The notes under the pieces: model-generated
Database searches by the model: none
Seen by the model: only the letters and a program-made list of their open reading frames with translations
What the model was told of the DNA's origin: nothing
Shown: in pieces, positions 8,926 through 17,668 of the stretch
Layout of the letters: every line of letters starts with the position of its first letter
Numbering within the stretch: the first letter of the stretch is position 1
Assembly (NCBI RefSeq): GCF_008015755.1
Contig: NZ_SSGF01000007.1
Location: 124,001 to 188,000, forward strand
Reading direction: 5' to 3'
Origin: Methylophilus sp.
GTDB lineage: Bacteria; Pseudomonadota; Gammaproteobacteria; Burkholderiales; Methylophilaceae
Length of the DNA: 64,000 bases
Translations under genes and position numbers: made by a program

Positions 8926-9128
8926 AAACCTAACAGACAACCACAAACCCGTGGGCATTCATACCCACGCTACGGCGCTAAAGAGAGCAATTCGCCTAGC
9001 CGCGAAAGCAAAAATATCTCTACGCCACAACAAACTCAATGCGCTAAAAAAGAATTACTTTTTGATGATTCACTGAAAAAGCCGTTTGCTCGACTCTCAA
9101 TGGTGCCAGATCGGCACAATCAGTTTGC

Positions 9129-10019
9129 TCAGCGCTTCTGCGTCAGCGCAATAAACGCGGCAATCCAGCCGATAGTGATAGTGCTCAGCAGCATCAGTCC
9201 GCCGACATTAAACAGGTGAAACACCAGCTGAAAGTTGCTTTGATAGTTGTTTGCCAGCAATTGCACCGGCTGCCTCAGGTTCCACACAATCATGAATAAC
9301 AAGGCGACGGCGATGAGGCCGCCACCCAAGCCATACACGCTGCCCATATATAAAAACGGACGGCGGATGAAGCTGTGCGTGGCGCCAATCAGGCGGCTGA
9401 CTTCAATCTCGGCTTCGTGCGTGAGCACCTGCATGCGCACGGTGTTGCTGATGACGGTAATCATGGCAATGCCTAACAGGCTGGCAAAAATAATCGCGAT
9501 GCGTTTACCTAGCAGCAGCATGGCGTGTAAACGCTCAATCCAGACGCTGTCGATCACCAGCTCTTCGACCTCACCGCGTTTTTGCAACATGGCCTGCACT
9601 GGTTTGACTGAGGCGGGCTGAGTGTCTGTCAGTGTGATAAACAGGGCATCTGGCAGCGGGTTTTGTGGCAAGTCCACCAGCAGGTCTTTTTGCAAAAACT
9701 GTGCGCCGAGCTGCTTGATGGCGTCTTCTTTGGGCACATAACGCACTTCTTTCACCTGCGGTAAGGCCTCTACGTCGTTGATTAGGCGCTGAATGAGGTT
9801 GGCATTGACTGCCGGTTTGAGAAACGCGCTGATTTGCGCATCTTGTTTGATGGTGCGCGACATGTCTTGCAGGTTATCCAGTGCGACAAACAGCAAGCCG
9901 GGTAGCGTGACCGTGATGCCGATCACCATGCAGATGGTGAGTGTGTTCAGCCAGTGATTTTTTAAGCGCTGCAAGACCAGGTCTATGGCCAGCGCGTGTT
10001 GATTGAGCCAGTTTTTCAT
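9129..10019 (-). CDS. ftsX: Cell division ABC transporter permease FtsX
   Basis: FtsX, about 296 residues, is the four-span membrane partner of FtsE. It regulates peptidoglycan hydrolases at the septum. I place the start at the ATG at 10019 (MKNWLNQHALAIDLVLQRLK), because the upstream in-frame extension runs into ftsE and looks non-coding. Span 1 is near residues 24-45. A periplasmic domain follows, with the family pattern VNANLIQRLINDVEALPQV and YVPKEDAI. Three C-terminal spans end the protein. It follows ftsE by 25 bases in the ftsY-ftsE-ftsX unit. Confidence 0.93.
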   Translation of the reverse strand: MKNWLNQHALAIDLVLQRLKNHWLNTLTICMVIGITVTLPGLLFVALDNLQDMSRTIKQDAQISAFLKPAVNANLIQRLINDVEALPQVKEVRYVPKEDAIKQLGAQFLQKDLLVDLPQNPLPDALFITLTDTQPASVKPVQAMLQKRGEVEELVIDSVWIERLHAMLLLGKRIAIIFASLLGIAMITVISNTVRMQVLTHEAEIEVSRLIGATHSFIRRPFLYMGSVYGLGGGLIAVALLFMIVWNLRQPVQLLANNYQSNFQLVFHLFNVGGLMLLSTITIGWIAAFIALTQKR

Positions 10020-10044
10020 GCGCTTACTTTCATTAATCGGGCGC

Positions 10045-10722
10045 TCATAGCATGGCCGTTTGTGCCGGCATGGCACTAATGGTTTGATGATCAATATGCA
10101 GCGTGCGGTAAGCAATGGTGCTGACCTGGGTCACATCATGCATGGCAATCACCACGGTCACGCCCACATCGTTAAACGCTTTGAGTAGCTGCATGATTTC
10201 GAGCGAGGCGGCCTGGTCGAGGCCACCCGTTGGTTCATCGGCAATCACAATCGATGGGCGGCTAACCACGGCGCGCGCAATCGCCAGTCGTTGTTGTTCA
10301 CCGCCAGAGAGCGTGATGGGCATGGCTTTTTCTTTATTGAGCAGGCCGACTTTGTCGAGTGCGGCACGCACGCGGCGTGCGGCTTCTTCGCCAGTGATCC
10401 CTTGTATGCTCAAGGGCAAGGCGACATTGTCAAAGCTATTGCGGTCATACAGCAGTTTGTGGTCTTGAAACACCAGGCCAAAGCGGCGGCGCAGATACGG
10501 CACGGCGTTAGGATGCAACTGGCTGATATCCTGCTGATTGATCAAAACATGCCCGCTAGAAGGTAATTCTATCCCTGCCATGAGTTTGAGTAGGGTGCTT
10601 TTGCCCGCCCCGGAATTTCCGGTGACCAGCACAAAATCGCCTTTGTCTATGCTAAAGCTGACTTGGCGGAACAAGTGCGCGCTATTGGGATAGCGCATGC
10701 TGACATTGTTAAAAACGATCAT
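10045..10722 (-). CDS. ftsE: Cell division ATP-binding protein FtsE
   Basis: ABC ATPase of 225 residues that drives FtsX in septal cell-wall remodelling. Walker A is GNSGAGKSTLLKL (about residues 36-48), the signature is LSGGEQQRLAIARAV, and Walker B is IVIADEPTGGLD. The sequence MIVFNNVSMRYPN at the start is typical of FtsE. It lies between ftsY and ftsX on the minus strand with gaps of about 25 bases on either side, the classical ftsYEX arrangement. No separate promoter is visible. Confidence 0.96.
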   Translation of the reverse strand: MIVFNNVSMRYPNSAHLFRQVSFSIDKGDFVLVTGNSGAGKSTLLKLMAGIELPSSGHVLINQQDISQLHPNAVPYLRRRFGLVFQDHKLLYDRNSFDNVALPLSIQGITGEEAARRVRAALDKVGLLNKEKAMPITLSGGEQQRLAIARAVVSRPSIVIADEPTGGLDQAASLEIMQLLKAFNDVGVTVVIAMHDVTQVSTIAYRTLHIDHQTISAMPAQTAML

Positions 10723-10747
10723 AGGATTCTATGCTGGGTCATCAGTT

Positions 10748-11734
10748 TTAGTCATCAATTAATGCGTCAATAAAGTCATTGGCATTAAACGGGCGCAAAT
10801 CATCAATGCTTTCACCGACGCCTATAAAGCGCACCGGCGTTTTGCTGGCAGATTGCTGGCTGAGGTGGGCAATCGCCGCGATGACGCCGCCCTTGGCGGT
10901 GCCATCGAGTTTGGTCAGTGCCAGCCCGGTGACGCCCAGCGCTTCATGAAAGGCCTTGAGCTGATTGACGGCGTTTTGGCCGGTGTTGGCGTCGAGCACC
11001 AGTAAAATTTCGTGCGGTGCGCCAGGCAAGGCTTTATCAATCACGCGTTGTACTTTTTTAATTTCGTCCATCAGGTGCAACTGCGTTGGCAGGCGGCCTG
11101 CAGTGTCGGCGATGACGACGTCAATTTTTTTTGCGATGGCAGAATTCACCGCATCGTAAATCACGGCAGCCGGGTCACCACTTTCTGAGGCAACGACATG
11201 CACATCGTTGCGCTCACCCCACACCTGCAATTGCTCGCGGGCGGCGGCACGAAAAGTATCCCCGGCGGCGATGAGGACGCTGTGCCCTTGGGCTTGCAGG
11301 TATTTAGCCAGCTTGCCGATGGTGGTGGTTTTACCGGCGCCATTGACGCCTACCATCATCATCACATAAGGCTGGTGGCCGCTGACATCCAGCGGTGACT
11401 CTAACGGTGAGAGCAATTCAAGCAAGGTGTCTTTGAGTGCTTGTTTCAGCGCAATCGTGTCTTGTAAATCCTGTTTTTTAACGCGGCTGCGCAGTTGCTC
11501 TAACAAATATTGCGTGGCATTGACGCCGACGTCAGAGGTGAGCAGGATGGTCTCCAGCTCTTCATAAATGTCTTCATCAATTTTGCCGCCGCCAAACAAG
11601 GCGCTGAGTTGGCCGCCCAACTGCTGGCGTGTTTTAGCCAGGCCATTTTTCAGGCGTTGCGTCCAGCTTAAGCCTGGGGCTTCGGTTGTGGGGGGCGTGA
11701 CGGGCTCGGATTTTTTAGCAAAAGGATTAAACAT
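10748..11734 (-). CDS. ftsY: Signal recognition particle receptor FtsY
   Basis: GTPase receptor for SRP that brings ribosomes making membrane proteins to the translocon. The 328-residue form has only a short N-terminal acidic region, unlike the long A-domain of E. coli. The N domain covers roughly residues 25-110, and the G domain follows with [15 protein letters not shown] (G1), [20 protein letters not shown] (G3) and [10 protein letters not shown] (G4). It is first in ftsY-ftsE-ftsX and divergent from the M16 peptidase pair. This order is conserved in many proteobacteria. Confidence 0.96.
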   Translation of the reverse strand: MFNPFAKKSEPVTPPTTEAPGLSWTQRLKNGLAKTRQQLGGQLSALFGGGKIDEDIYEELETILLTSDVGVNATQYLLEQLRSRVKKQDLQDTIALKQALKDTLLELLSPLESPLDVSGHQPYVMMMVGVNGAGKTTTIGKLAKYLQAQGHSVLIAAGDTFRAAAREQLQVWGERNDVHVVASESGDPAAVIYDAVNSAIAKKIDVVIADTAGRLPTQLHLMDEIKKVQRVIDKALPGAPHEILLVLDANTGQNAVNQLKAFHEALGVTGLALTKLDGTAKGGVIAAIAHLSQQSASKTPVRFIGVGESIDDLRPFNANDFIDALIDD

Positions 11735-11923
11735 GGTGGCTTAAAACTCGGTAATATCGTCATTTTAAGCTGAATCGGTGTTTCCTGCCATGGTTAGGCG
11801 CAGGTGGCAGGCGGTTTCTGTGTCGCCCGAACTAACGCAGGTAAAGATGAGTCACAAGCTAGACTCAATCATATCCTATTATTTTCTTCTTTTTTGAATC
11901 CAACATTCTTTGAATCACAAACT

Positions 11924-13312
11924 ATGAAAACATCGACAAATGTAGCGTCTCCGTGGTTATTGGCTGCGCTGATTGGCACGTATGCTGTGCAGGGACAGGC
12001 TGAGATTGTTCAAACCACCCTGAAAAACGGCTTGAAAGTGATCGTGCAGGAAGACCACAGGGCGCCGGTGGTGGTGTCGCAATTCTGGTATCGCGCAGGC
12101 TCGTTGGATGAGGTCAACGGCAAAACAGGCGTGGCGCATGTGCTGGAACACATGATGTTCAAAGGAACTAAAAAAGTCCCCGCAGGCCAGTTTTCACGCC
12201 AGGTGGCAGCGGCCGGCGGCAAGGAGAATGCCTTTACCAGCAAAGACTACACCTGTTATTTTCAGCAATTGGAGAAATCCAGATTGCCGCTGTCGTTTAA
12301 GCTAGAGGCCGATCGCATGGCCAATCTGCAAATCACCGATGCCGAGTTTGCCAAAGAGATTGAGGTGGTGAAAGAAGAGCGCCGCTGGCGTACCGAAGAC
12401 AAGCCGCAATCCCGTGTGAATGAGCAATTTGAGGCTTTAATGTATCGCGCGCACCCTTATGGGCGGCCGGTGGTTGGCTTTATGAATGATCTGGAAAACA
12501 TGACGACCGATGATGCGCGTGAGTGGTATCGCACCTGGTATGCGCCAAACAACGCGACCATTGTGGTTGTTGGTGATGTCAAGGCGCAGGAAGTGTTTGC
12601 GCTGGCTGAGAAAAGCTTTGGCAAACTGGCGGCAAAACCCTTGCCAGCGCGCAAACCGCAAGCTGAACCTGTGCAATTGGGTGAGCGCCGCGCCATCGTG
12701 AAGGCGCCAGCTAAGTTGCCATATTTTGTGATGGGCTTTCATACGCCTGTGCTTAAAAATGGGCAAGGCTACAGTGAGCAGGATTGGGAGCCCTATGCGC
12801 TAGAGGTCTTATCCAGTATTTTGAGCGGGAACGATGCCGCGCGACTCAATCAGAAGCTGGTGCGTGAACAGGCGGTGGCGCTGGAAATTGATACCGGCTA
12901 TGACAGCACTAACCGTGGCCAGACCTCGACGTTTGAAGTGGCGGCTTCGCCAAGTGACGGTGTGACGCAAGAGGCTTTGCAAAAAGCCATCTGGGCGCAA
13001 ATTGATGAGGTAAAAAATAATGGTGTGACGGCGGCCGAGTTGCATCGCGTCAAAGCGGCCGTGATTGCGGCGGATGTGTATAAACGCGATTCTGTGTTCT
13101 ACCAGGCGATGCAGATCGGTCAGCTTGAAACCATGCACTATCCGTTGTCACTACTACAAAATAATGCCGCCAAGGTGCAGGCGGTGACTTCTGAACAAGT
13201 ACAGGCAGTGGCTAAGAAATACTTGCTGCCGGAGCAGATGACGCTGGTCAGCCTGGATCCGCAACCGATGACGGCCGATCAGAAACCCGCTGGTCGTCCG
13301 CATCAGCACTAG
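11924..13312 (+). CDS. Exported M16 zinc peptidase (catalytic subunit)
   Basis: Insulinase-family metallopeptidase of about 462 residues. The start at 11924 gives a signal peptide (MKTSTNVASPWLLAALIGTY, cleavage near residue 25). The zinc motif HxxEH is intact as HVLEH (H72, E75, H76), and the distal glutamate is in VVKEERR near residue 151. The second M16 domain follows residue 200. It is paired with a following homologue that lacks the zinc motif. Such pairs form heterodimers in which this subunit cuts peptides, as in mitochondrial processing peptidase and bacterial two-gene M16B enzymes. The substrate is unknown, and the location should be the periplasm. Confidence 0.9.
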   Translation: MKTSTNVASPWLLAALIGTYAVQGQAEIVQTTLKNGLKVIVQEDHRAPVVVSQFWYRAGSLDEVNGKTGVAHVLEHMMFKGTKKVPAGQFSRQVAAAGGKENAFTSKDYTCYFQQLEKSRLPLSFKLEADRMANLQITDAEFAKEIEVVKEERRWRTEDKPQSRVNEQFEALMYRAHPYGRPVVGFMNDLENMTTDDAREWYRTWYAPNNATIVVVGDVKAQEVFALAEKSFGKLAAKPLPARKPQAEPVQLGERRAIVKAPAKLPYFVMGFHTPVLKNGQGYSEQDWEPYALEVLSSILSGNDAARLNQKLVREQAVALEIDTGYDSTNRGQTSTFEVAASPSDGVTQEALQKAIWAQIDEVKNNGVTAAELHRVKAAVIAADVYKRDSVFYQAMQIGQLETMHYPLSLLQNNAAKVQAVTSEQVQAVAKKYLLPEQMTLVSLDPQPMTADQKPAGRPHQH

Positions 13313-13341
13313 TTGTATTTTTGACTGGTTTAATTTAATGC

Positions 13342-13356
13342 GCCTGCATGGCAGGC
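13342..13356 (+). other. Small hairpin between the M16 genes
   Basis: GCCTGC and GCAGGC are perfectly complementary with only ATG between them, 16 bases before the second peptidase start. Because the loop is tight and there is no T-run, it is more likely an intercistronic mRNA structure than a terminator. Confidence 0.35.
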
Positions 13357-13371
13357 AAATCAAGGAACAGC

Positions 13372-14682
13372 ATGAACGTAATTGGTTTTTTAAAAGTGGC
13401 TGTACTGGCGCTGGTGTTGCAAAGTTATGCAGCAAACGTGTTGGCCGCCCTCAACATCCAGCATTGGACGACAGCAGAAGGCAGTGAGGTGTATTTTGTT
13501 GAAAACCACTCGCTGCCGATGATGGATGTGAGCATTAATTTTCGCGCAGGCAGTGCCTATGACCACCCTGACACCGGCGGTACGGCGGCGGTGACGCACC
13601 ATTTGATGGCGCTGGTGGCAGGCGGTTTGGAGGAAGAGGCGCTGACCAATAGGTTTGCCGATATTGGCGCCGTGCTGGGCGGCAGCTTTGATGCTGACCG
13701 CGCCAGTTTCAAGTTGCGCACGCTGACCAGCGAACAGCAGGCCGCGCTGGAGGCCTTTACGTTGGTATTGCACAAGCCGGACTTTCCGCCAGCGGTGCTT
13801 GCGCGTGAGCAGGCGCGCATTGTGGCGGCGTTGCAAGAGGCTGAAACCGAGCCTGACAGCATTGCGCAAAAAGCCTTTATGCAATCTGTATATGGCATGC
13901 ATCCTTACAGCCTGGATCAAAACGGTGAAATTTCCACCGTGCAGTCGCTGACGGCAGCGCAGTTACGCCAGTTTTATCAAACCTATTACACAGCCAAGTC
14001 AGCAGTGATTGCCATGATGGGCGATTTGACCACCGAACAAGCCAAACAAATTGCCGCGCGCTTGAGTGCCGGTTTGCCGCAAGGGCCTGCGCTAGCCGCA
14101 GTGCCGCCTGTGACGGCACCTGCCTCGGCCAGCGTAAAAAAAATACCGCACCCAGCGGTGCAGGCGCATATTCTGTTGGGGCAGCCCGGCAATAAACGCG
14201 GTGACGTCGACTTTTTCCCGTTATATGTGGGCAACTATATTTTAGGCGGCGGCGGTTTTGTTTCACGCCTGACTGAAGAGGTGCGCGAGAAACGCGGCTT
14301 GGCCTACAGTGTGTACAGCTACTTTATGCCCATGAGCCAGTTAGGCCCGTTCCAGATCGGCCTGCAAACCAAAAAGGAGCAGGCCGATGAAGCGCTCAAA
14401 CTGGTCAAAGACACCGTGCAGCAATTTGTGGATAAAGGCGTGACAGAAAAAGAGCTGGCGGCGGCCAAAGATAACCTGATCGGTGGTTTTCCGTTGCGCA
14501 TAGACAGCAACAGCAAGATTCTGGAATACTTGAATATGATCGGTTTTTACCAATTGCCTTTGGACTACCTGGATAGTTTTAACGATCAAGTGGCCAAGGT
14601 GACCGTGCAGCAGGTGAATGATGCCTTTAAACGGCGTGTGCATCCTGAGAGTTTTGCCACCGTGATTGTCGGGGCTGAATAA
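13372..14682 (+). CDS. Exported M16 peptidase-like protein (inactive partner)
   Basis: About 436 residues with a signal peptide (ends near VLAA, residue 26). The start at 13372 is supported by AAGGA upstream. It is homologous to the preceding M16 peptidase, but the zinc site is lost: where HVLEH should be it reads HHLMA (H76 to A80), so Glu and one His are missing. It keeps the substrate-binding R/Y region in REKRGLAYSVYSYF near residue 310. In two-gene M16 enzymes the non-catalytic chain supplies that R/Y pair. It likely forms a heterodimer with the upstream product. A strong terminator follows. Confidence 0.9.
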   Translation: MNVIGFLKVAVLALVLQSYAANVLAALNIQHWTTAEGSEVYFVENHSLPMMDVSINFRAGSAYDHPDTGGTAAVTHHLMALVAGGLEEEALTNRFADIGAVLGGSFDADRASFKLRTLTSEQQAALEAFTLVLHKPDFPPAVLAREQARIVAALQEAETEPDSIAQKAFMQSVYGMHPYSLDQNGEISTVQSLTAAQLRQFYQTYYTAKSAVIAMMGDLTTEQAKQIAARLSAGLPQGPALAAVPPVTAPASASVKKIPHPAVQAHILLGQPGNKRGDVDFFPLYVGNYILGGGGFVSRLTEEVREKRGLAYSVYSYFMPMSQLGPFQIGLQTKKEQADEALKLVKDTVQQFVDKGVTEKELAAAKDNLIGGFPLRIDSNSKILEYLNMIGFYQLPLDYLDSFNDQVAKVTVQQVNDAFKRRVHPESFATVIVGAE

Positions 14683-14684
14683 CA

Positions 14685-14712
14685 AAAAAGCCGACCACAT
14701 GGTCGGCTTTTT
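14685..14712 (+). terminator. Rho-independent terminator after M16 pair
   Basis: AAAAAGCCGACCA pairs with TGGTCGGCTTTTT, a GC-rich stem ending in a T-run directly after the second M16 stop. The symmetric A/T flanks let it also serve the convergent small membrane-protein gene. Confidence 0.9.
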
Positions 14713-14738
14713 GATATGCGCAATGTTGATATGCGTGA

Positions 14739-14936
14739 TCAGGCAAGACGTTTTTTACGCGCCAGCAGGTAGTATAAAAATGCACCCAGCAGGTTGAGGA
14801 AGAAAATCACCAGAAACCAGACCAGTTTGTCTTCACTTTGGTTGGCCAGGCAATCGACCAGCATCCAAACCCAAAACAATCCCAGTGCCAGTGCAATCAG
14901 GCTGCCCAGTATGCCAAACCCGAGTAAGAATTCCAT
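14739..14936 (-). CDS. Small PLDc_N-type membrane protein
   Basis: A 65-residue protein starting at the ATG at 14936, which has AAAGGA upstream. Two hydrophobic spans (residues 3-25 and 37-55) flank the motif WVWMLVDCLANQSEDKLVWFLVIF. This motif is typical of the phospholipase D nuclease N-terminal (PLDc_N) family. The tail is basic (ARKKRLA). Members are small inner-membrane proteins of unknown function; the D-C--N-----KL-W pattern is the family signature. It stands alone, convergent with the M16 genes and divergent from rsmD. Confidence 0.7.
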   Translation of the reverse strand: MEFLLGFGILGSLIALALGLFWVWMLVDCLANQSEDKLVWFLVIFFLNLLGAFLYYLLARKKRLA

Positions 14937-15025
14937 GCTGTTTTCCTTTGTGAATAGCCATAAATCATAGCATGATCTCTTGATAGCGATCATCATGTAA
15001 ATGTCGTCTTGATGGCGAACGCCTT

Positions 15026-15031
15026 TATAAT
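15026..15031 (+). promoter_or_regulatory. Candidate -10 element upstream of rsmD
   Basis: A perfect TATAAT, 37 bases before the rsmD ATG. I do not see a convincing -35 at the right spacing, so this is a weak candidate. Confidence 0.3.
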
Positions 15032-15067
15032 CATGCTTTGTTGTTGCTAACGAATAGAACCCTTTTC

Positions 15068-15607
15068 ATGAATCAAGTTCGCCTGAATGCCGGTGTGTGG
15101 CGTAGCCGCATACTTAAGTTTCCCGATGCCGAAGGCTTGCGCCCGACCTCTGACCGCGTGCGCCAAACCTTGTTTAACTGGCTGGGGCAAGAGATGACAG
15201 GTAAGACCTGCCTGGATTTGTTTGCCGGCACCGGTGCGCTGGGGTTTGAAGCCCTGTCACGCAATGCCAGGCAGGTGACCATGCTGGAACTGGCCAAGGC
15301 GCCGTTTCAGGCCTTGCTGCAAAACCAGCGCTTGCTGGGGGCAACGCAGGCTGACCTCCGGCAAATGGATGCCTTGCAGTTTTTGGCGCAAAACCAGCAG
15401 CGTTTTGATGTGATTTTTTGTGATCCGCCCTACCATAAACAGTGGCTGGATAAGTTGTTGCCGCAGTTGGCCAGCCACCTGGCCGCAGACGGTTTGCTGT
15501 ATGTAGAAGCGGAATATGCGTTAAAATCCGACTCGGACTGGCAAGTGATTAAGTCCGGCAAGGCGGGGCAGGTGTTTTATCATCTGCTGCAAGCTGCGCA
15601 AGCATAA
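15068..15607 (+). CDS. rsmD: 16S rRNA (guanine(966)-N(2))-methyltransferase RsmD
   Basis: SAM-dependent methyltransferase of about 179 residues that modifies G966 of 16S rRNA. The start at 15068 fits the family N-terminus (NQVRLNAGVWRSR). Motif I is DLFAGTGALGFEALSR, and the catalytic motif IV is FCDPPYHK (DPPY). The sequence GLRPTSDRVRQTLFNWL is diagnostic for RsmD. It sits next to coaD, as in many bacteria, and across the divergent region from ftsY and the M16 pair. This is a conserved neighbourhood. Confidence 0.94.
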   Translation: MNQVRLNAGVWRSRILKFPDAEGLRPTSDRVRQTLFNWLGQEMTGKTCLDLFAGTGALGFEALSRNARQVTMLELAKAPFQALLQNQRLLGATQADLRQMDALQFLAQNQQRFDVIFCDPPYHKQWLDKLLPQLASHLAADGLLYVEAEYALKSDSDWQVIKSGKAGQVFYHLLQAAQA

Positions 15608-15646
15608 GTCAGAAACACCTTAAAAAAATATTCGGGGTAAAGGTGC

Positions 15647-16135
15647 ATGAGTAAAACCAGAGTGGCAGTGTATCCGGGCACGTTTGACCCGATTACATTG
15701 GGGCATGAAGATATTGTGCGCAGAGCCGCCAACCTGTTCGACCAGGTAATTGTGGCGGTGGCAGGCAGCACCAGCAAGCAGACCTTGTTCAGCCTGCAAG
15801 AGCGCGTGGCCTTGGCCGAGTCGGTGTTTCATGGTGATAATATCCGCGTAGTCGGGTTTGATGGTTTGCTGATGCAGTTTGTGCAGGCGCAAGGCGGGCA
15901 AATGGTGATTCGTGGCTTGCGTGCAGCCAGCGATTTTGAATATGAGTTTCAGTTGGCAGGTATGAACCGCAAGCTCTACCCTAAACTGGAAACGCTGTTT
16001 ATGACCCCGGCTGAAGAGTTTATGTTTATTTCGTCTAGCCTAGTGCGTGAAGTCGCGCGCCTGGGCGGCGATGTGAACCAGTTTGTGTCACCAGGCGTCG
16101 AATCAGCCATCAAGCAAAAATTAGCAACCGCTTAA
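15647..16135 (+). CDS. coaD: Phosphopantetheine adenylyltransferase
   Basis: CoaD (162 residues, full length) transfers AMP from ATP to 4'-phosphopantetheine in coenzyme A synthesis. The nucleotidyltransferase motif is [12 protein letters not shown] near the N-terminus, with the catalytic His in LGH. The second motif is [16 protein letters not shown] near residue 130, and [13 protein letters not shown] is the substrate-binding region. It is 39 bases downstream of rsmD with AAAGGTG before the ATG. Confidence 0.96.
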   Translation: MSKTRVAVYPGTFDPITLGHEDIVRRAANLFDQVIVAVAGSTSKQTLFSLQERVALAESVFHGDNIRVVGFDGLLMQFVQAQGGQMVIRGLRAASDFEYEFQLAGMNRKLYPKLETLFMTPAEEFMFISSSLVREVARLGGDVNQFVSPGVESAIKQKLATA

Positions 16136-16162
16136 TCTTTAATGTTAGAGAATCCGATTTAA

Positions 16163-16420
<258 letters not shown>

Positions 16421-16495
16421 TTTTTAACCGTTGCAGTGCAATAAGCAATCAACACATCATTAAAACAAAGTCTCACCGATTTCAAGGAGTTAATC

Positions 16496-16903
16496 ATGCG
16501 AGTATTACATACCATGTTGCGCGTAGGTGATTTGCAACGTTCTATCGATTTTTACACCGGCGTGCTCGGCATGAAGCTGATCCGCACCCAGGATTACCCA
16601 GATGGTGAGTTTACGCTGGCGTTTGTTGGCTACGGCAACGAGTATGACAATACCGTGCTCGAACTCACTTATAACTATGGCAAAACCACCTACGACATGG
16701 GTAGCGCTTATGGCCATATGGCGATTGAAGTGGATGACGCCTACAAAGCCTGTGAGCGGGTCAAAGCCCAGGGCGGCAAAGTGGTGCGTGAAGCCGGGCC
16801 GATGAAACATGGCACCATCGTCATCGCGTTTATCGAAGACCCCGATGGTTATAAAATCGAATTCATCCAGAAGGGGACCATCGAGTACCCGGCGAATGTC
16901 TAA
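16496..16903 (+). CDS. gloA: Lactoylglutathione lyase (glyoxalase I)
   Basis: Converts the methylglyoxal-glutathione hemithioacetal to S-lactoylglutathione. It has 135 residues, the normal bacterial length. All four metal ligands of the E. coli nickel enzyme are present at the same numbers: His5, Glu56, His74 and Glu122. A good AAGGAG precedes the ATG. The gene overlaps the next small gene by eight bases, so the two are probably coupled in translation. Confidence 0.95.
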   Translation: MRVLHTMLRVGDLQRSIDFYTGVLGMKLIRTQDYPDGEFTLAFVGYGNEYDNTVLELTYNYGKTTYDMGSAYGHMAIEVDDAYKACERVKAQGGKVVREAGPMKHGTIVIAFIEDPDGYKIEFIQKGTIEYPANV

Positions 16904-17150
16904 TCGCAGCCAGTTGTTAGAGGCGGTGGCGCTGGCGCAAGCTGGCGATTGGGACGCCGCTCACAATATCGCACAGGACTACAGTGACAGCACGGCCAAC
17001 TGGATACACGCCGTGCTGCATAAAATGGAAGGTGATCGCTGGAACAGCAACTACTGGTATGCCAAAACCGGTGGTCATCAGTACGAAGCGTTTGGCCAAG
17101 ATATCAGCGCTGAGTTGGCTGCGATTCAGCAATCCCTAGCCGCAGACTGA
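16896..17150 (+). CDS. Conserved hypothetical protein, coupled to gloA
   Basis: An 84-residue protein of unknown function. The start is the ATG at 16896, inside the end of gloA ([19 protein letters not shown]). Conserved-looking stretches are [26 protein letters not shown] and [10 protein letters not shown]. They resemble a small family of soluble proteins found in several proteobacteria, as far as I recall. There is no signal peptide or membrane span. Overlap with gloA suggests coexpression. A link to methylglyoxal stress is possible but not shown. Confidence 0.75.
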   Translation: MSNRSQLLEAVALAQAGDWDAAHNIAQDYSDSTANWIHAVLHKMEGDRWNSNYWYAKTGGHQYEAFGQDISAELAAIQQSLAAD

Positions 17151-17160
17151 TCACACGCAG

Positions 17161-17382
17161 CTATTTATGTTCTTCGTCAGCCGTGCGACGGCTAGACACA
17201 AAAATCCCCCATAGCGACTGTACAAACAGGCCAATCACCGTGCCGGTGATAAATAACAGCAGGCACGCCAGCAAACACACCAATAGCAGGAAAGCATCTT
17301 GCTGCCACAAGCCAAGCGCAGACAACGACTGCCAGACAGTCAATATTTGCTGTATCCAGTGATCGAGGTTGATATACGCCAT
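17161..17382 (-). CDS. Small hypothetical membrane protein
   Basis: About 73 residues from the ATG at 17382, with AAGGAT immediately upstream at short spacing; an upstream ATG at 17418 is an alternative. One strong hydrophobic segment (residues 28-60, FLLLVCLLACLLLFITGTVIG) is followed by a basic/acidic tail SSRRTADEEHK. I recognise no family. The gene is convergent with the gloA unit and divergent from ppc. The long membrane segment and clean frame favour a real gene, but proof is thin. Confidence 0.5.
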   Translation of the reverse strand: MAYINLDHWIQQILTVWQSLSALGLWQQDAFLLLVCLLACLLLFITGTVIGLFVQSLWGIFVSSRRTADEEHK

Positions 17383-17668
17383 ATCCTTATTATGCCTGAG
17401 CTGAAGCGGCGATGGCATGCCCTTAGCCTGTGCTTGAATGACTACAGCCACAATTTTGCATCATTTTACGGTTGGCTTGCTTTCTGCCGTTGATTCTTTT
17501 AAATCTCAGAATGTGAATCACAAGAACCAAATCAGTGCACAGGTGCGCTTGATGACAGTGCGTGTGGCATATTTAAAATTATTAACATTATGATTTTAAA
17601 GTAAAAAAGTCAATATTAAAGATGGCCTGCTTGTTGCTAGTCTGTTATTAATCTAGAGGAGAGGCACC

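Larger units (their letters stand above)
8255..9128. other. Long gene-free region between ETF-QO and ftsX
   Basis: About 870 bases without a credible gene. Open frames exist here, but they fall inside two inverted copies of a repeat (8371-8587 and 8713-8925) and have no gene-like start or protein family. After the repeats there are two short hairpins, GTGGG/CCCAC near 8951-8968 and GTGCC/GGCAC at 9103-9117. The latter lies just downstream of the ftsX stop, but no T-run follows. No promoter was recognised. Confidence 0.8.

Noticed and set aside
8400-8933. Three short overlapping plus-strand open frames
   Set aside because: They fall within the two inverted repeat copies; similar translated repeats appear as spurious proteins in many genomes.
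9103-9117. Hairpin GTGCC/GGCAC after ftsX as a terminator
   Set aside because: The stem has only five pairs and no T-run follows on either strand.
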